From the NCBI GenBank assembly GCA_019415705.1, contig DXYS01000096.1, positions 1 through 57,903 on the forward strand: a DNA stretch of 57,903 nucleotides. Reading direction: 5' to 3'. Below the pieces are notes generated by a model that had not been told where the DNA came from, searched no databases, and saw only the letters and a list, made by a program, of their open reading frames with translations. Source of the stretch: Bacteroidales bacterium. GTDB lineage: Bacteria > Bacteroidota > Bacteroidia > Bacteroidales > Muribaculaceae. Below, piece by piece: positions 42,291 through 50,976 of the stretch. Each line of letters begins with the position of its first letter. The stretch's first letter is position 1. Position numbers and translations under genes: made by a program.

Positions 42291-43649
42291 ATGACCGATA
42301 ACAGCACGCCTCAAGGCGACCGCGCGATGCGCCGCCTCTTTATAGAGACCTATGGTTGTCAGATGAATGTGGCCGACTCGGAGGTGGTGGCCGCGATTAT
42401 GGATATGGCCTCATATAGTGTCACCGACGACATTACGGAGGCCGACGCAATACTGCTCAACACCTGCTCGATACGTGACAACGCCGAGCAGAAGATTGTC
42501 GCACGGCTGCAATATCTCGCCTCGCTGCGCCGCAAGCGCGGCGGACGCCTGATTGTCGGTGTCATCGGCTGCATGGCCGAGCGTGTGCGCGACAATCTGA
42601 TTGAAAACTACGGTGTGGACATCGTGGCCGGTCCCGACTCATATCTCGATCTGCCGGCGCTATTCGCCGCCGCCGAAAACGGGCGCAAGGCCATCAATGT
42701 TGAGCTCAGCACCACCGAGACATACCGCGAGATTATACCCGCGCGTCTCGGCCCCAACCGTGTCAGCGGTTTTATCAGTATAATGCGCGGCTGCAACAAT
42801 TTCTGCTCTTATTGCATCGTGCCCTATACCCGCGGACGTGAGCGTAGCCGCCCCGTGGAGAGCATCCTCGGCGAGCTGGCTGACCTGCGCGCCAAGGGCT
42901 TCAAGGAGGTGACGCTGCTCGGTCAGAACGTCAACAGCTACAGTTATACGGGTGCTGACGGCGCAACCGTGGGCTTCGACCGCCTGCTGGCTATAGTGGC
43001 CGACGCTGCACCTGACATGCGCATAAGGTTCACGACCTCTCACCCCAAGGACATGAGCGACGAGACCATCGCCGTCATAGCCTCGCGGGCTAATATCTGC
43101 CGCCATATCCATCTGCCTGTACAGTCAGGCAGCAACAAGGTGCTCAAGGCCATGAACCGCAAGTACACCCGCGAGTGGTATCTCGGCCGCATCGCCGCCA
43201 TACGCCGCGCAATGCCTGACTGCGCCATAACCTCAGACCTGTTCACCGGATTCCACGGCGAGACCGAGGAGGACTTTCTGCAGACGCTTTCACTGATGCG
43301 CGAGGTGGGTTTCGCGTCATCATTCATGTTCAAATACTCCGAGCGTCCCGGCACACTGGCCTCGCGCACGATGCCCGACAATGTGCCCGAAGATGTTAAG
43401 ATTGAGCGTCTCAACCGCATGATAGCACTGCAGAACGAGCTGTCATTGGAGTCAAACCGCCGCGATATAGGCTGCGAGTTCGAGGTGCTTGTCGAGGGCG
43501 TCTCCAAGCGCTCAAAGGAGCAGTTTGTAGGCCGCAGCGGCCAGAACAAGACCTGTGTCTTCCCGCGCGGCGACTACCGCGTCGGCGACACTATAAAAGT
43601 AAAGGTCACCGATGCTACGTCGGCGACCCTTATCTGTGAGCTTGTCTGA
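42291..43649 (+). CDS. miaB: tRNA-2-methylthio-N6-dimethylallyladenosine synthase
   Basis: A 452-aa radical-SAM methylthiotransferase acting on tRNA position A37 after isopentenylation. The three N-terminal-domain cysteines (C23 in TYGCQMN, C59 in LNTCSIR, C94 in VIGCMAE) hold the auxiliary cluster, and CNNFCSYC (C168, C172, C175) holds the SAM cluster. The C-terminal TRAM domain is at about 385-450. The length is standard. It ends 9 bp before the convergent TonB-receptor stop. The Bacteroidetes promoter upstream interlocks with that of the divergent small gene. Confidence 0.95.
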   Translation: MTDNSTPQGDRAMRRLFIETYGCQMNVADSEVVAAIMDMASYSVTDDITEADAILLNTCSIRDNAEQKIVARLQYLASLRRKRGGRLIVGVIGCMAERVRDNLIENYGVDIVAGPDSYLDLPALFAAAENGRKAINVELSTTETYREIIPARLGPNRVSGFISIMRGCNNFCSYCIVPYTRGRERSRPVESILGELADLRAKGFKEVTLLGQNVNSYSYTGADGATVGFDRLLAIVADAAPDMRIRFTTSHPKDMSDETIAVIASRANICRHIHLPVQSGSNKVLKAMNRKYTREWYLGRIAAIRRAMPDCAITSDLFTGFHGETEEDFLQTLSLMREVGFASSFMFKYSERPGTLASRTMPDNVPEDVKIERLNRMIALQNELSLESNRRDIGCEFEVLVEGVSKRSKEQFVGRSGQNKTCVFPRGDYRVGDTIKVKVTDATSATLICELV

Positions 43650-43658
43650 GCGTCTGAC

Positions 43659-45764
43659 TCAGATTGTGAAAAATTTGAGCGCGACAAAATAGGTGCGCGG
43701 TGTCGTGGGGCCGTAGAAATAGCCCGAGTCACGCAACGGACCGCGGTCGAGGTCGCGCTGGAACGCTCCTGTCAGATTCTTGACCCCGGCACTCAGCTGC
43801 ATGCGTAGTTTTCCGGCTAATTTAAATGTGTATGCCGCTTTGACGCCGAGCTCAAAGAAGTTTGGCGTGGCGACCATCTCGTCGCGCGTGATGTAGCCAT
43901 AGGGGTTGCCCTCTGTGACGTCGGCGGGGTCGGGCGCATAGTGCGGCACATGCATGCGGCCGGTGTAGATGCCCGAAAGGGAGCATTCGAGGTCGCGCAC
44001 GGGACTGCCCGTGAGGGTGAAGTAGCCATACAGCTCAGGTGCGCGAGGCATCTCGCGTGTAGGTGCCACATCAGGATTCTCGCTCCATGCTTCGGCAACT
44101 GTGTAGCGGTTGCGCTGGGCGGTGAAACCTAACTGCAGCATGTAACGGTTGTAATTAAGACGCCAGTCGATGTTTGCTCCGTAAACCTTGGCGCCGCTGC
44201 CGTTGCGGCGCTCCTTGACGGTCGAGCCGTTGGGCTCGCTGCCGATTACATCTAAAACAAACACGTCGCGCAGATGTGTGTAGAATCCCTCTACGATGAA
44301 GTCAGACTCGACGTCGCCGAAGTGATGGTCCCAGTCGGCCGACATGCTGTAGCTATTTGAGCGCTCTGGCTTGAGTCCGTCAGCAAGGCGTATGATGACG
44401 CCTTCGCCGCCTACGGCCGTGACGTGCAGGTCTTCGTCATAGGCCTGCGGGGCGCGGAATCCGGTCGACCATGTGGCGCGCAGCTGCAACGCGGGGTCGG
44501 GACGGTAAAGCAGATTGACACGCGGGCTGAATATCGGATTGTCAATCAGATTGTGGAAGTCGACGCGACCGCCCGCCAGAAGCGTTATTTTTCCGGCGCG
44601 CCACTCGTTCTGGGCGAATACTCCGAAAATTCTGACGTTCTGACGCATGTCGCGGCCATAGCCGGTCATTATGTCGTGGAGACTGTTGCTCTGGTACTCG
44701 ATGCCCGATGTAAATGTGGCCGGCGATACGACCACGCGGTCAAAGTCGGCGCTGAACGTCGAGCCGGCTATCCATGTCATGTCTGATGTGCGGCCGTAGG
44801 CGTTGGGGTTGTGACCGGCGCCGTAGTAGCTGTTGCGGTCGATGTGCTGAGCCGAGGCATAGACGCTCAGACGGCGCGTGTACTCGCGCCACGACTGCGT
44901 GTATGTCAGGCCTCCGCTGTTGATGTTGTGCTGTGTCTGTTCTGTGATGTCTGTGTCGAAAGGCTCGCGGTCAAAGTCATTGCCGCCGCGTCGGAACTCA
45001 TAGGTGTTGTGATACTCGGCGCTCAGCTTGCGGCCCTCGCCGAAACGGTAATAGCCGTTGAGTCCGAGGTTGTTGAGCTTCAGTTTGCCCACTTCTGAAA
45101 ATCCGTCGCCGTCGTGGTCGTATGGCTCTCGATTGCGCATGGTCTCATAGAGCGCCACGCCGTATCGGCCGTCAGGGTCGACGAGTGTGGCGTTGGCGGT
45201 GAAACTTTCCTGCCATGCTTTGCCGTCCATGCTCTCGACGTCGGTGCCGGCCTCAAAGCGGTTGTTGAGGGGCTCTTTGGTGATGACATTGACGGTGCCT
45301 CCGACGGCGTTTGCCCCGAAAAGCGCCGAGCCGCCGCCACGGACCACCTCGACGCGCTCGATCATGTTGACAGGCATCTGCTCCAAGGCGTAAACGCCTG
45401 ATAGTGACGACACGACGGGGCGACTGTTGACGAGTACCTGTGAGTATGCGCCGTCGAGGCCGTTGATGCGCAGCTGAGGGAATCCGCAGTTCTGGCAGTT
45501 GTTTTCGACGCGCAGGCCCGACTGATAATTGAGCGTCTGCGCGAGGTCAATAGAGTTGACGGTTTCAAAAAGTTTGCCGCTGAGCACGTTGACCACCACG
45601 GGCGCCTCGCAACGCTTGACGGCATTGCGGTTGGCCGAGACAACTATCTCGTCCATGGTGATATACTTCTCGTAATCATCGTCGCTGACAGCCGTCGAGT
45701 CTTGGGCGGCTGCATCAGCGCAGGCCATGGCTGCTACAGCCACGGCGAGAGCTATGTGTTTCAT
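43659..45764 (-). CDS. TonB-dependent outer-membrane receptor (non-SusC type), metal, heme or cobalamin-like
   Basis: A 701-aa receptor: signal peptide (MKHIALAVAVAAMACADAAAQ), TonB-box-like DEIVVSANR, plug with NCQNCGFPQLRINGLDGAY and VEVVRGGGSALFGANAVGGTV, then a 22-strand-type barrel with GFRAPQAYDEDLH and LKPERS, ending in VALKFFTI. The CxxC in the plug is unusual and conserved in a Bacteroidetes subgroup as far as I recall. The ATG at 45764 is chosen because the upstream open part lacks signal-peptide character. It follows the histidine-rich membrane protein gene by 101 bp, which points to a metal or metal-complex substrate. No SusD partner is present. Confidence 0.85.
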   Translation of the reverse strand: MKHIALAVAVAAMACADAAAQDSTAVSDDDYEKYITMDEIVVSANRNAVKRCEAPVVVNVLSGKLFETVNSIDLAQTLNYQSGLRVENNCQNCGFPQLRINGLDGAYSQVLVNSRPVVSSLSGVYALEQMPVNMIERVEVVRGGGSALFGANAVGGTVNVITKEPLNNRFEAGTDVESMDGKAWQESFTANATLVDPDGRYGVALYETMRNREPYDHDGDGFSEVGKLKLNNLGLNGYYRFGEGRKLSAEYHNTYEFRRGGNDFDREPFDTDITEQTQHNINSGGLTYTQSWREYTRRLSVYASAQHIDRNSYYGAGHNPNAYGRTSDMTWIAGSTFSADFDRVVVSPATFTSGIEYQSNSLHDIMTGYGRDMRQNVRIFGVFAQNEWRAGKITLLAGGRVDFHNLIDNPIFSPRVNLLYRPDPALQLRATWSTGFRAPQAYDEDLHVTAVGGEGVIIRLADGLKPERSNSYSMSADWDHHFGDVESDFIVEGFYTHLRDVFVLDVIGSEPNGSTVKERRNGSGAKVYGANIDWRLNYNRYMLQLGFTAQRNRYTVAEAWSENPDVAPTREMPRAPELYGYFTLTGSPVRDLECSLSGIYTGRMHVPHYAPDPADVTEGNPYGYITRDEMVATPNFFELGVKAAYTFKLAGKLRMQLSAGVKNLTGAFQRDLDRGPLRDSGYFYGPTTPRTYFVALKFFTI

Positions 45765-45865
45765 TGCTGAATGTTTGTTGTTATGGTTTGAATGATGTGA
45801 CAGACCGCCTGCGGTCATCGACACTGATGACAGGCAGCCAAATAAAATAAGGTGTATTATATCAT

Positions 45866-46216
45866 TCAGACCATGGGTGGCCCGCGGTTGAGACCGTGGC
45901 GCGCATGCCCGGCGGCCGGCGAGCATACCGGCGCAGTCAATAGTACGGACACCACTGCCGGCGCGCCGAAGAAGACGGCGCTGAGGTCAATCTGTGACTG
46001 CTGCGCCGAGCCCGAGACAAATGCTATCGACACATAGCCATTATGGCTGTGTGAGTGGCCGGGAGTGTTGAAAGGGTGGGAGTGGGTGATGACAATGCCG
46101 TCCTCGACGTGGGTGTGCGTCATCATGGTCCTTGAGACATAGAAGCCTGCAAAGACTATGAGCAGCATCGAGGCAATAAGCCTCAGGCACGTCTGTCGGT
46201 TTTTGGCTGTTGTCAT
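45866..46216 (-). CDS. Small histidine-rich membrane protein
   Basis: A 116-aa protein with an N-terminal transmembrane helix (CLRLIASMLLIVFAGFYVS), then a periplasm-facing histidine cluster (MTHTHVEDGIVITHSHPF, then GHSHSHNGY; eight His within about 30 residues), a second hydrophobic stretch (AVFFGAPAVVSVLLTAPVC) and a polar tail. The ATG at 46216 is preferred to an upstream TTG because a -7 box at 46226-46233 places transcription start between them. Histidine pairs of this sort bind zinc, copper or nickel. It is the first gene before the TonB receptor, so both probably serve uptake or sensing of the same metal. No named family is recognised. Confidence 0.75.
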   Translation of the reverse strand: MTTAKNRQTCLRLIASMLLIVFAGFYVSRTMMTHTHVEDGIVITHSHPFNTPGHSHSHNGYVSIAFVSGSAQQSQIDLSAVFFGAPAVVSVLLTAPVCSPAAGHARHGLNRGPPMV

Positions 46217-46225
46217 TTTCGGCGG

Positions 46226-46233
46226 CAAAAATA
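46226..46233 (-). promoter_or_regulatory. -7 element just before the histidine-rich gene
   Basis: The minus strand reads TATTTTTG, a perfect TAnnTTTG box ending 9 bp before the ATG at 46216, predicting a leader of about 6 nt. No clear TTTG lies at -33. Confidence 0.55.
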
Positions 46234-46320
46234 GCTAAAAAAATCTATTTGTCATAAATACTACTGTATGGATGACGTGTGAAAGGATATTAAAATCTGA
46301 CATTAAACAGTGTCACAGAC

Positions 46321-46351
46321 TTGACAAGGGGGTCGTCATGTATTAATTTTG
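46321..46351 (+). promoter_or_regulatory. Promoter of the ftsX operon
   Basis: TTG (46321-46323), 20 nt, TAATTTTG (46344-46351). The box ends 10 bp before the ATG, so the leader would be about 7 nt. Confidence 0.72.
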
Positions 46352-46361
46352 CAAGGCAAAA

Positions 46362-47234
46362 ATGGTAAAAAAGCGTTCTCATCAGATATCCACATTCGGC
46401 TCGCAACTGACATCAATTATCAGCGTGGCACTTGTCTTGCTGATACTCGGCGTGTTGGCTCTTGTCGGCATAGTCGGACATTCAGGCGCCGACATGCTGC
46501 GCGGCAATATCGGATTTATTGTCAAATTAGAGCGTCAGGCTCCCGAGAGCGACGCCAGCCGTCTCAAACAGTATTTCGCCGCATCGCCTGCCGTGGAGTC
46601 GTTTGTCTACTCGTCAGCCGAGGAGATTCTTGCCTCGGAGTCGAAGTATCTCGGCGAGGATATAGCCGCTTTGGTCGATGTAAACCCCTATGGCTCTGAG
46701 TTTGATGTCAAGGTGACGCCGGCCTATGCCAATGTCGACAGCATCGAGGCTCTCAGCGCTCTAATCACGGCTGATCCCGCCGTCAGCGAGGTTATGACCG
46801 AGAGCGCCATTGTGGCCGCGGTCAATGCCGCCGTCGACCGTATGACATGGATTTTGCTCTCGATTGCGGCAGCTCTTTTGGTTATATCTGTTGTGCTGAT
46901 ATTCAACACGGTGCATCTTGCCGTATATTCGCGGCGTTTTGTCATACATACGATGAAACTTGTCGGAGCGACCGGCGCTTTCATACGTGCTCCGTTTCTG
47001 CGCGCCGGGGCCGTTAACGGCCTTGTTTCGGCGCTTATAGCCTCTTTACTCCTCTTTGCCGCTCTTTTGTGGGGCGCATCTCTTGACACCTTGCTCGAAG
47101 CCTCGTTCACGCCGGCCCGCTGCTTGCCGGTCTTTGCAGGGCTTTTTGTGGCCGGTGTGCTGATATGCACCGTTTCGTCGGCTTTTGCCACAAACCGCTA
47201 TCTGCGTGCCGACTATGACGACATGTTTAAATAA
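46362..47234 (+). CDS. ftsX: Cell-division protein FtsX
   Basis: A 290-aa FtsX-like permease with one N-terminal transmembrane helix (ISVALVLLILGVLALVGIV), an extracytoplasmic domain of about 120 residues and three C-terminal helices, including LLSIAAALLVISVVLIFNTVHLA. With the ATPase FtsE it transmits a signal to peptidoglycan hydrolases at the septum. ftsE is not next to it, which I regard as usual in Bacteroidetes. It heads a five-gene run (ftsX, DUF3098, uppP, truB, queA) with gaps of 2-53 bp, so all are likely co-transcribed from the promoter at 46321. Confidence 0.9.
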   Translation: MVKKRSHQISTFGSQLTSIISVALVLLILGVLALVGIVGHSGADMLRGNIGFIVKLERQAPESDASRLKQYFAASPAVESFVYSSAEEILASESKYLGEDIAALVDVNPYGSEFDVKVTPAYANVDSIEALSALITADPAVSEVMTESAIVAAVNAAVDRMTWILLSIAAALLVISVVLIFNTVHLAVYSRRFVIHTMKLVGATGAFIRAPFLRAGAVNGLVSALIASLLLFAALLWGASLDTLLEASFTPARCLPVFAGLFVAGVLICTVSSAFATNRYLRADYDDMFK

Positions 47235-47287
47235 TTCGTCTTGAAAAAGACTCATAAAAATCCAATAGCAACAATACTAAGTGTAAA

Positions 47288-47548
47288 ATGACAGCAAAAG
47301 AAAAAAAACAGACGTTGATAGAGGAAAGCCGTGAGGCAATGCCTCTTGGCAAACGCAACTTCATATTTATGGCGATTGCGGGCGCAATGATTGTGGCCGG
47401 TTTTCTGCTGATGCTCGGCGCTCCGTCGACTGCCGAGAGTTTTAACCCCGACATTTTCAGCGCACGACGCATAGTGGTCGGGCCGGCCATCGCCTTCCTC
47501 GGTTTTGTAGCAATGGCTGTCGCCATCATCGTTCGCCCCAAACACTGA
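47288..47548 (+). CDS. DUF3098 family small membrane protein
   Basis: An 86-aa protein with a polar N-terminus (TAKEKKQTLIEESREAMPLGKRNF) and two transmembrane helices (FMAIAGAMIVAGFLLML and VGPAIAFLGFVAMAVAIIV) joined by a short loop with NPDIFSARR. It matches the Bacteroidetes DUF3098 family, function unknown, found in my experience between ftsX and uppP. The position suggests a link to division or cell-wall lipid carrier recycling. It lies 53 bp after ftsX and 9 bp before uppP. Confidence 0.85.
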   Translation: MTAKEKKQTLIEESREAMPLGKRNFIFMAIAGAMIVAGFLLMLGAPSTAESFNPDIFSARRIVVGPAIAFLGFVAMAVAIIVRPKH

Positions 47549-47557
47549 TAAACTGCC

Positions 47558-48406
47558 ATGGATTGGATTGACGCTCTTATTATGGGCATAGTGCAGGGAC
47601 TCGCCGAGTACCTGCCCATCAGCTCATCAGGCCATCTTGAGATTTTCCGCGAATTGCTCGGCCTCGACCTTACTGGTGCCGAGAGCCTCGAGTTTGATGT
47701 TATGCTGCATGTCGCAACCGTTTTGAGTACGATAGTTGTACTGTGGCGCGAGTTCAAGCCTCTTTGCGTTTCGTTTTTCACCTTTAAGCGCGGCCCGGAG
47801 TTTGACTATGTCATAAAAATATTGGTATCGTGCGTGCCGGTGGCTGTTGTCGGACTTTTTTTCGAAGATACTATCAAAAAATTCTTCGGCAACGGACTTA
47901 CGGTGGTGGGCATCTGTCTGTGTGTGACCGCTCTGCTGCTCGCATTCTCATATTTTTTCCGCACACGTCCGCTTACATTGGGCCGTACACTTGCAAAACC
48001 GCGTAAGATTACGGTCGTAGACGCTTTCGTAATCGGTTGCGCGCAGGCCATAGCCGTGCTGCCGGGTCTCTCTCGTTCAGGCACGACCATCGCTACCGGC
48101 ATCTTGCTTGGTGACCGTCGCGAGGACGTGGCCCGCTTCTCGTTCTTCATGGTAATCATACCTATCATCGGTAAGGCGCTCCTTGACATAAAAGACATCA
48201 TAGGCGGCACGGCCGCGAGCTCAGCCTCTGTCGGTCTTGTGCCCATGGCCGTCGGTTTCCTCGCGTCATTTATCGTCGGCTGTCTCGCCTGCCGCTGGAT
48301 GCTCGAGTTGGTCAAGAAAGGCAAATTGGTATGGTTTGCACTTTACTGTCTGATTGTAGGTGCAATCTGCCTCTTGTCTACATTTGCAACTAACGCCGCC
48401 GCTTGA
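47558..48406 (+). CDS. uppP: Undecaprenyl-diphosphatase
   Basis: A 282-aa integral membrane enzyme of the BacA/UppP type that converts C55-PP to C55-P for a new round of wall and glycan synthesis. The catalytic blocks are QGLAEYLPISSSGHL near residues 14-28 and LPGLSRSGTTIATGILLG near 168-185, the second holding the family's conserved serine and arginine. About eight hydrophobic segments are present. It shares the operon with ftsX and truB. The stop is 2 bp before the truB ATG. Confidence 0.95.
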   Translation: MDWIDALIMGIVQGLAEYLPISSSGHLEIFRELLGLDLTGAESLEFDVMLHVATVLSTIVVLWREFKPLCVSFFTFKRGPEFDYVIKILVSCVPVAVVGLFFEDTIKKFFGNGLTVVGICLCVTALLLAFSYFFRTRPLTLGRTLAKPRKITVVDAFVIGCAQAIAVLPGLSRSGTTIATGILLGDRREDVARFSFFMVIIPIIGKALLDIKDIIGGTAASSASVGLVPMAVGFLASFIVGCLACRWMLELVKKGKLVWFALYCLIVGAICLLSTFATNAAA

Positions 48407-48408
48407 TT

Positions 48409-49161
48409 ATGAATTTTATTGACGGCGAAATAATATACATCGACAAGCCCCACGGCTGGACCTCGTTTGACGCATGCAAGCGCCTGCGCGGGGCTATAAT
48501 ACGCCGCCTGAGGGTCAACAAGTTCAAGGTCGGACATGCCGGCACGCTTGACCCCTTGGCAACCGGCGTGATGATAATATGCACCGGTCGCGCCACCAAG
48601 CAGATAGACCGTCTGCAGGCCGGTGTCAAGGAGTATGAGGCTACGATAGCGCTCGGAGCCACGACCCCGTCGTTTGACCTCGAGACCAAGGTAGACGCGG
48701 TTTATCCGACCGACCACATTACGCGCGAACTTGTCGAGCAGACGCTCACACGTTTCAAAGGACGTATCGAACAGGTCCCCCCGGCTTACTCAGCGTGTAA
48801 AATCGAGGGACAGCGCGCCTATGCCATGGCGCGCTCGGGTCTCGATGTCGAGCTGAAGCCAAAGGTGCTCGTCATTGACAGCATCGACCTGCTCGAGTAC
48901 TCGCAGACTGAGATTAAAATCAGAGTAGTGTGCAGCAAAGGCACATATATCCGCGCTCTCGCCCGCGACATCGGCGAGGCCCTCGACTCGGGCGCACATC
49001 TGACTGCCCTGCGCCGCACCCGCGTCGGCGACGTCACGATTGACGATTGTCTGACCGTCGCTCAGGCCGCCGATATCATCGCCAACGGACCCGTAGAATT
49101 TCCCGACGACTACGACCCCAAACATAGAGAAGAAAACAAACACACCGTAACTGACAATTGA
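48409..49161 (+). CDS. truB: tRNA pseudouridine-55 synthase
   Basis: A 250-aa TruB enzyme that makes pseudouridine at position 55 in the T-loop of tRNAs. The catalytic aspartate is in GHAGTLDPLATG (about D48), with DKPHGWTSFDACKRL before it and the RNA-binding VCSKGTYIRALARDIGE later. I use the ATG at 48409; an alternative TTG two codons upstream overlaps the uppP stop. A short, charged C-terminal tail (DPKHREENKHTVTDN) replaces the PUA domain found in longer TruB forms. queA follows 8 bp later. Confidence 0.94.
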   Translation: MNFIDGEIIYIDKPHGWTSFDACKRLRGAIIRRLRVNKFKVGHAGTLDPLATGVMIICTGRATKQIDRLQAGVKEYEATIALGATTPSFDLETKVDAVYPTDHITRELVEQTLTRFKGRIEQVPPAYSACKIEGQRAYAMARSGLDVELKPKVLVIDSIDLLEYSQTEIKIRVVCSKGTYIRALARDIGEALDSGAHLTALRRTRVGDVTIDDCLTVAQAADIIANGPVEFPDDYDPKHREENKHTVTDN

Positions 49162-49169
49162 CATAAAAC

Positions 49170-50222
49170 ATGAAACTTTCGCAGTTCAAATTCCGCCTTC
49201 CCGAAGAGCTTATCGCCCAGCATCCGGTCGAAAACCGTGATGAGGCACGCATGATGGTACTCCACCGCCGCACTGGCGAAATCGAGCACCGCGTCTTTAA
49301 AGACATCCTTGAGTACTTTGGCGACGGCGATGTCATGGTTTTCAATGATACAAAAGTATTTCCGGCGCTGCTTTACGGCAATAAGGAGAAAACGGGCGCG
49401 CGCATCGAGGTCTTCCTGCTGCGCGAGCTAAATGCCGACAACAAGCTCTGGGACGTGCTCGTCGAGCCTGCCCGCAAGATTCGCATCGGCAACAAACTCT
49501 ATTTCGGCGACGACGAGTCGATGGTAGCCGAGGTGATTGACAATACCACCTCACGCGGCCGCACACTCCGTTTCCTCTACGACGGACCGCACGACGAGTT
49601 CAAGAAGGCTCTTTTTGATCTCGGTCATACGCCGCTGCCCGAGTATATCAAGCGCGAGTCTACGCCCGAGGACGCCGAGGCTTATCAGTGTATCTTCGCC
49701 GCAAAAGAGGGTGCTGTCGTCGCTCCTGCCGCCGGCATGCACTTCTCGCGCGAACTGCTCAAACGCCTCGAGATACGCGGCGTCGAGCAGGCTTTCATTA
49801 CGGTGCACAGCGGTCTCGGCAACTTCCGCGAGATTGACGTCGAGGACCTCACCAAACACCGCATGGATTCTGAGCAGATGGTCGCTTCGCAGCAGCTCGT
49901 CGACACTGTCAACGCCGCCAAAGACCGCGACAAACAGGTCTGCGCCGTCGGTACATCAGTGCTCCGCGGCATCGCCACGGCAGTCAGCATGGGCGGTCAC
50001 ATGAAGACCTACGACGGTTGGACCAACAAGTTCATCTTCCCGCCTTACGACTTCACCGTCACCACGGCCCTCGTCAGCAACTTCCACATGCCTTACTCGA
50101 CCATGCTCATGATGGTGTCTGCCTTCGGCGGCTATGAGCATGTCAAACATGCCTACGAAGTCGCTGTCAAAGAAGGCTACCGCTTCGGCGCCTACGGCGA
50201 CGCCATGCTCATCGTCGATTGA
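49170..50222 (+). CDS. queA: S-adenosylmethionine:tRNA ribosyltransferase-isomerase
   Basis: A 350-aa QueA enzyme that adds the cyclopentene moiety from SAM to preQ1 in tRNA during queuosine synthesis. Features are the opening FRLPEELIAQHPVENRDEARM, FNDTKVFPALLYG, VAPAAGMHFSRELL and FIFPPYDF near the end. It is the last gene of the ftsX-uppP-truB run; a terminator follows about 70 bp later. With truB it forms a tRNA-modification pair. No other queuosine genes are in the window. Confidence 0.95.
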   Translation: MKLSQFKFRLPEELIAQHPVENRDEARMMVLHRRTGEIEHRVFKDILEYFGDGDVMVFNDTKVFPALLYGNKEKTGARIEVFLLRELNADNKLWDVLVEPARKIRIGNKLYFGDDESMVAEVIDNTTSRGRTLRFLYDGPHDEFKKALFDLGHTPLPEYIKRESTPEDAEAYQCIFAAKEGAVVAPAAGMHFSRELLKRLEIRGVEQAFITVHSGLGNFREIDVEDLTKHRMDSEQMVASQQLVDTVNAAKDRDKQVCAVGTSVLRGIATAVSMGGHMKTYDGWTNKFIFPPYDFTVTTALVSNFHMPYSTMLMMVSAFGGYEHVKHAYEVAVKEGYRFGAYGDAMLIVD

Positions 50223-50247
50223 CGGTAGGCTCACCAAAAAAGTAGGG

Positions 50248-50320
50248 ACATGCCTTCGGCATGTATAGCCTGATACATAAACAATTAGATAAAAAAGGCG
50301 ATTAAAAAATCGCCCTTTTT
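50248..50320. terminator. Two hairpins between convergent queA and recX, the second a bidirectional terminator
   Basis: The first (50248-50264, ACATGCC/GGCATGT) is a 7-bp stem. The second (50291-50302 with 50309-50320, one mismatch) has A-run and T-run ends and can terminate on both strands. The remainder of the gap to 50481 holds nothing that I recognise. Confidence 0.75.
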
Positions 50321-50481
50321 ATTTTACGATTATATCGGGGATAAGACTACACCATAGATTGTAAATCGTTGAAATGTAGGGATATGTCAAAGCGGCCGCA
50401 GGTCGCGACGGCATGTATAAGGCGCAAATCATGGCGGCCGTAAACGTATCCACATAGCACCCCGATGCACCAAAGCCCCTC

Positions 50482-50976
50482 CTATTTGCTCTTTTGGTGG
50501 AGGGAGCGGAGGTGGCGGGCGACGAGGTCGGGCTCGAAGCCGCGGGAGAGGCCGTGGCGGTAGAGCTGCGTGCGGCCTTCATAGGTGGTGATGTCGTAGG
50601 CGGTGCGGGCCTTGGAAGCAAGTATGCCGGCGAGAACGGATTCATATTCGTCTTCGTCGATTTCGGCGAGAGCTTTGCTGATGATTTCGGATGCTATGCC
50701 TTTTTGATAGAGCGCCTGACGGATTTTGCGTCGTCCCCAGCGGGCAAAACGGATTTTGTCGCGCACAAAGGCGCCGGCAAATCGCTCGTCATCGACAAAG
50801 CGGCGGTCGATAAGCGAGTCGATGATTTCGTCGGCCTTTGAGTCTGCTATTCCCCATTGACGCAGCTTGCGTCGCAGTTCGCCAGAGGCCTGCTCGGAGC
50901 GTGCGCAGAGGCTTTCGAGTCGTTCGACAGCTTTTTCGGGCGTTATGGGATGTCGCTGTTTTAGCATGTCTGTCAA
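50482..50976 (-). CDS. recX: RecX-family regulatory protein
   Basis: A 164-aa helical protein with the RecX repeat pattern: LCARSEQASGELRRKLRQWGI, then LIDRRFVDDERFAGAFVRDK and RWGRRKIRQALYQKGI. It modulates RecA filament activity. Its start overlaps the prmC stop by 4 bp (ATGA), so it is the third gene of the obg-prmC-recX operon. recA is not in the window. The length is ordinary for the family. Confidence 0.9.
   Translation of the reverse strand: MTDMLKQRHPITPEKAVERLESLCARSEQASGELRRKLRQWGIADSKADEIIDSLIDRRFVDDERFAGAFVRDKIRFARWGRRKIRQALYQKGIASEIISKALAEIDEDEYESVLAGILASKARTAYDITTYEGRTQLYRHGLSRGFEPDLVARHLRSLHQKSK

Noticed and set aside
45765..45926. N-terminal extension of the TonB receptor
   Set aside because: The extension has no signal character and reaches into the end of the histidine-rich gene. 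The ATG at 45764 starts a clean signal peptide.
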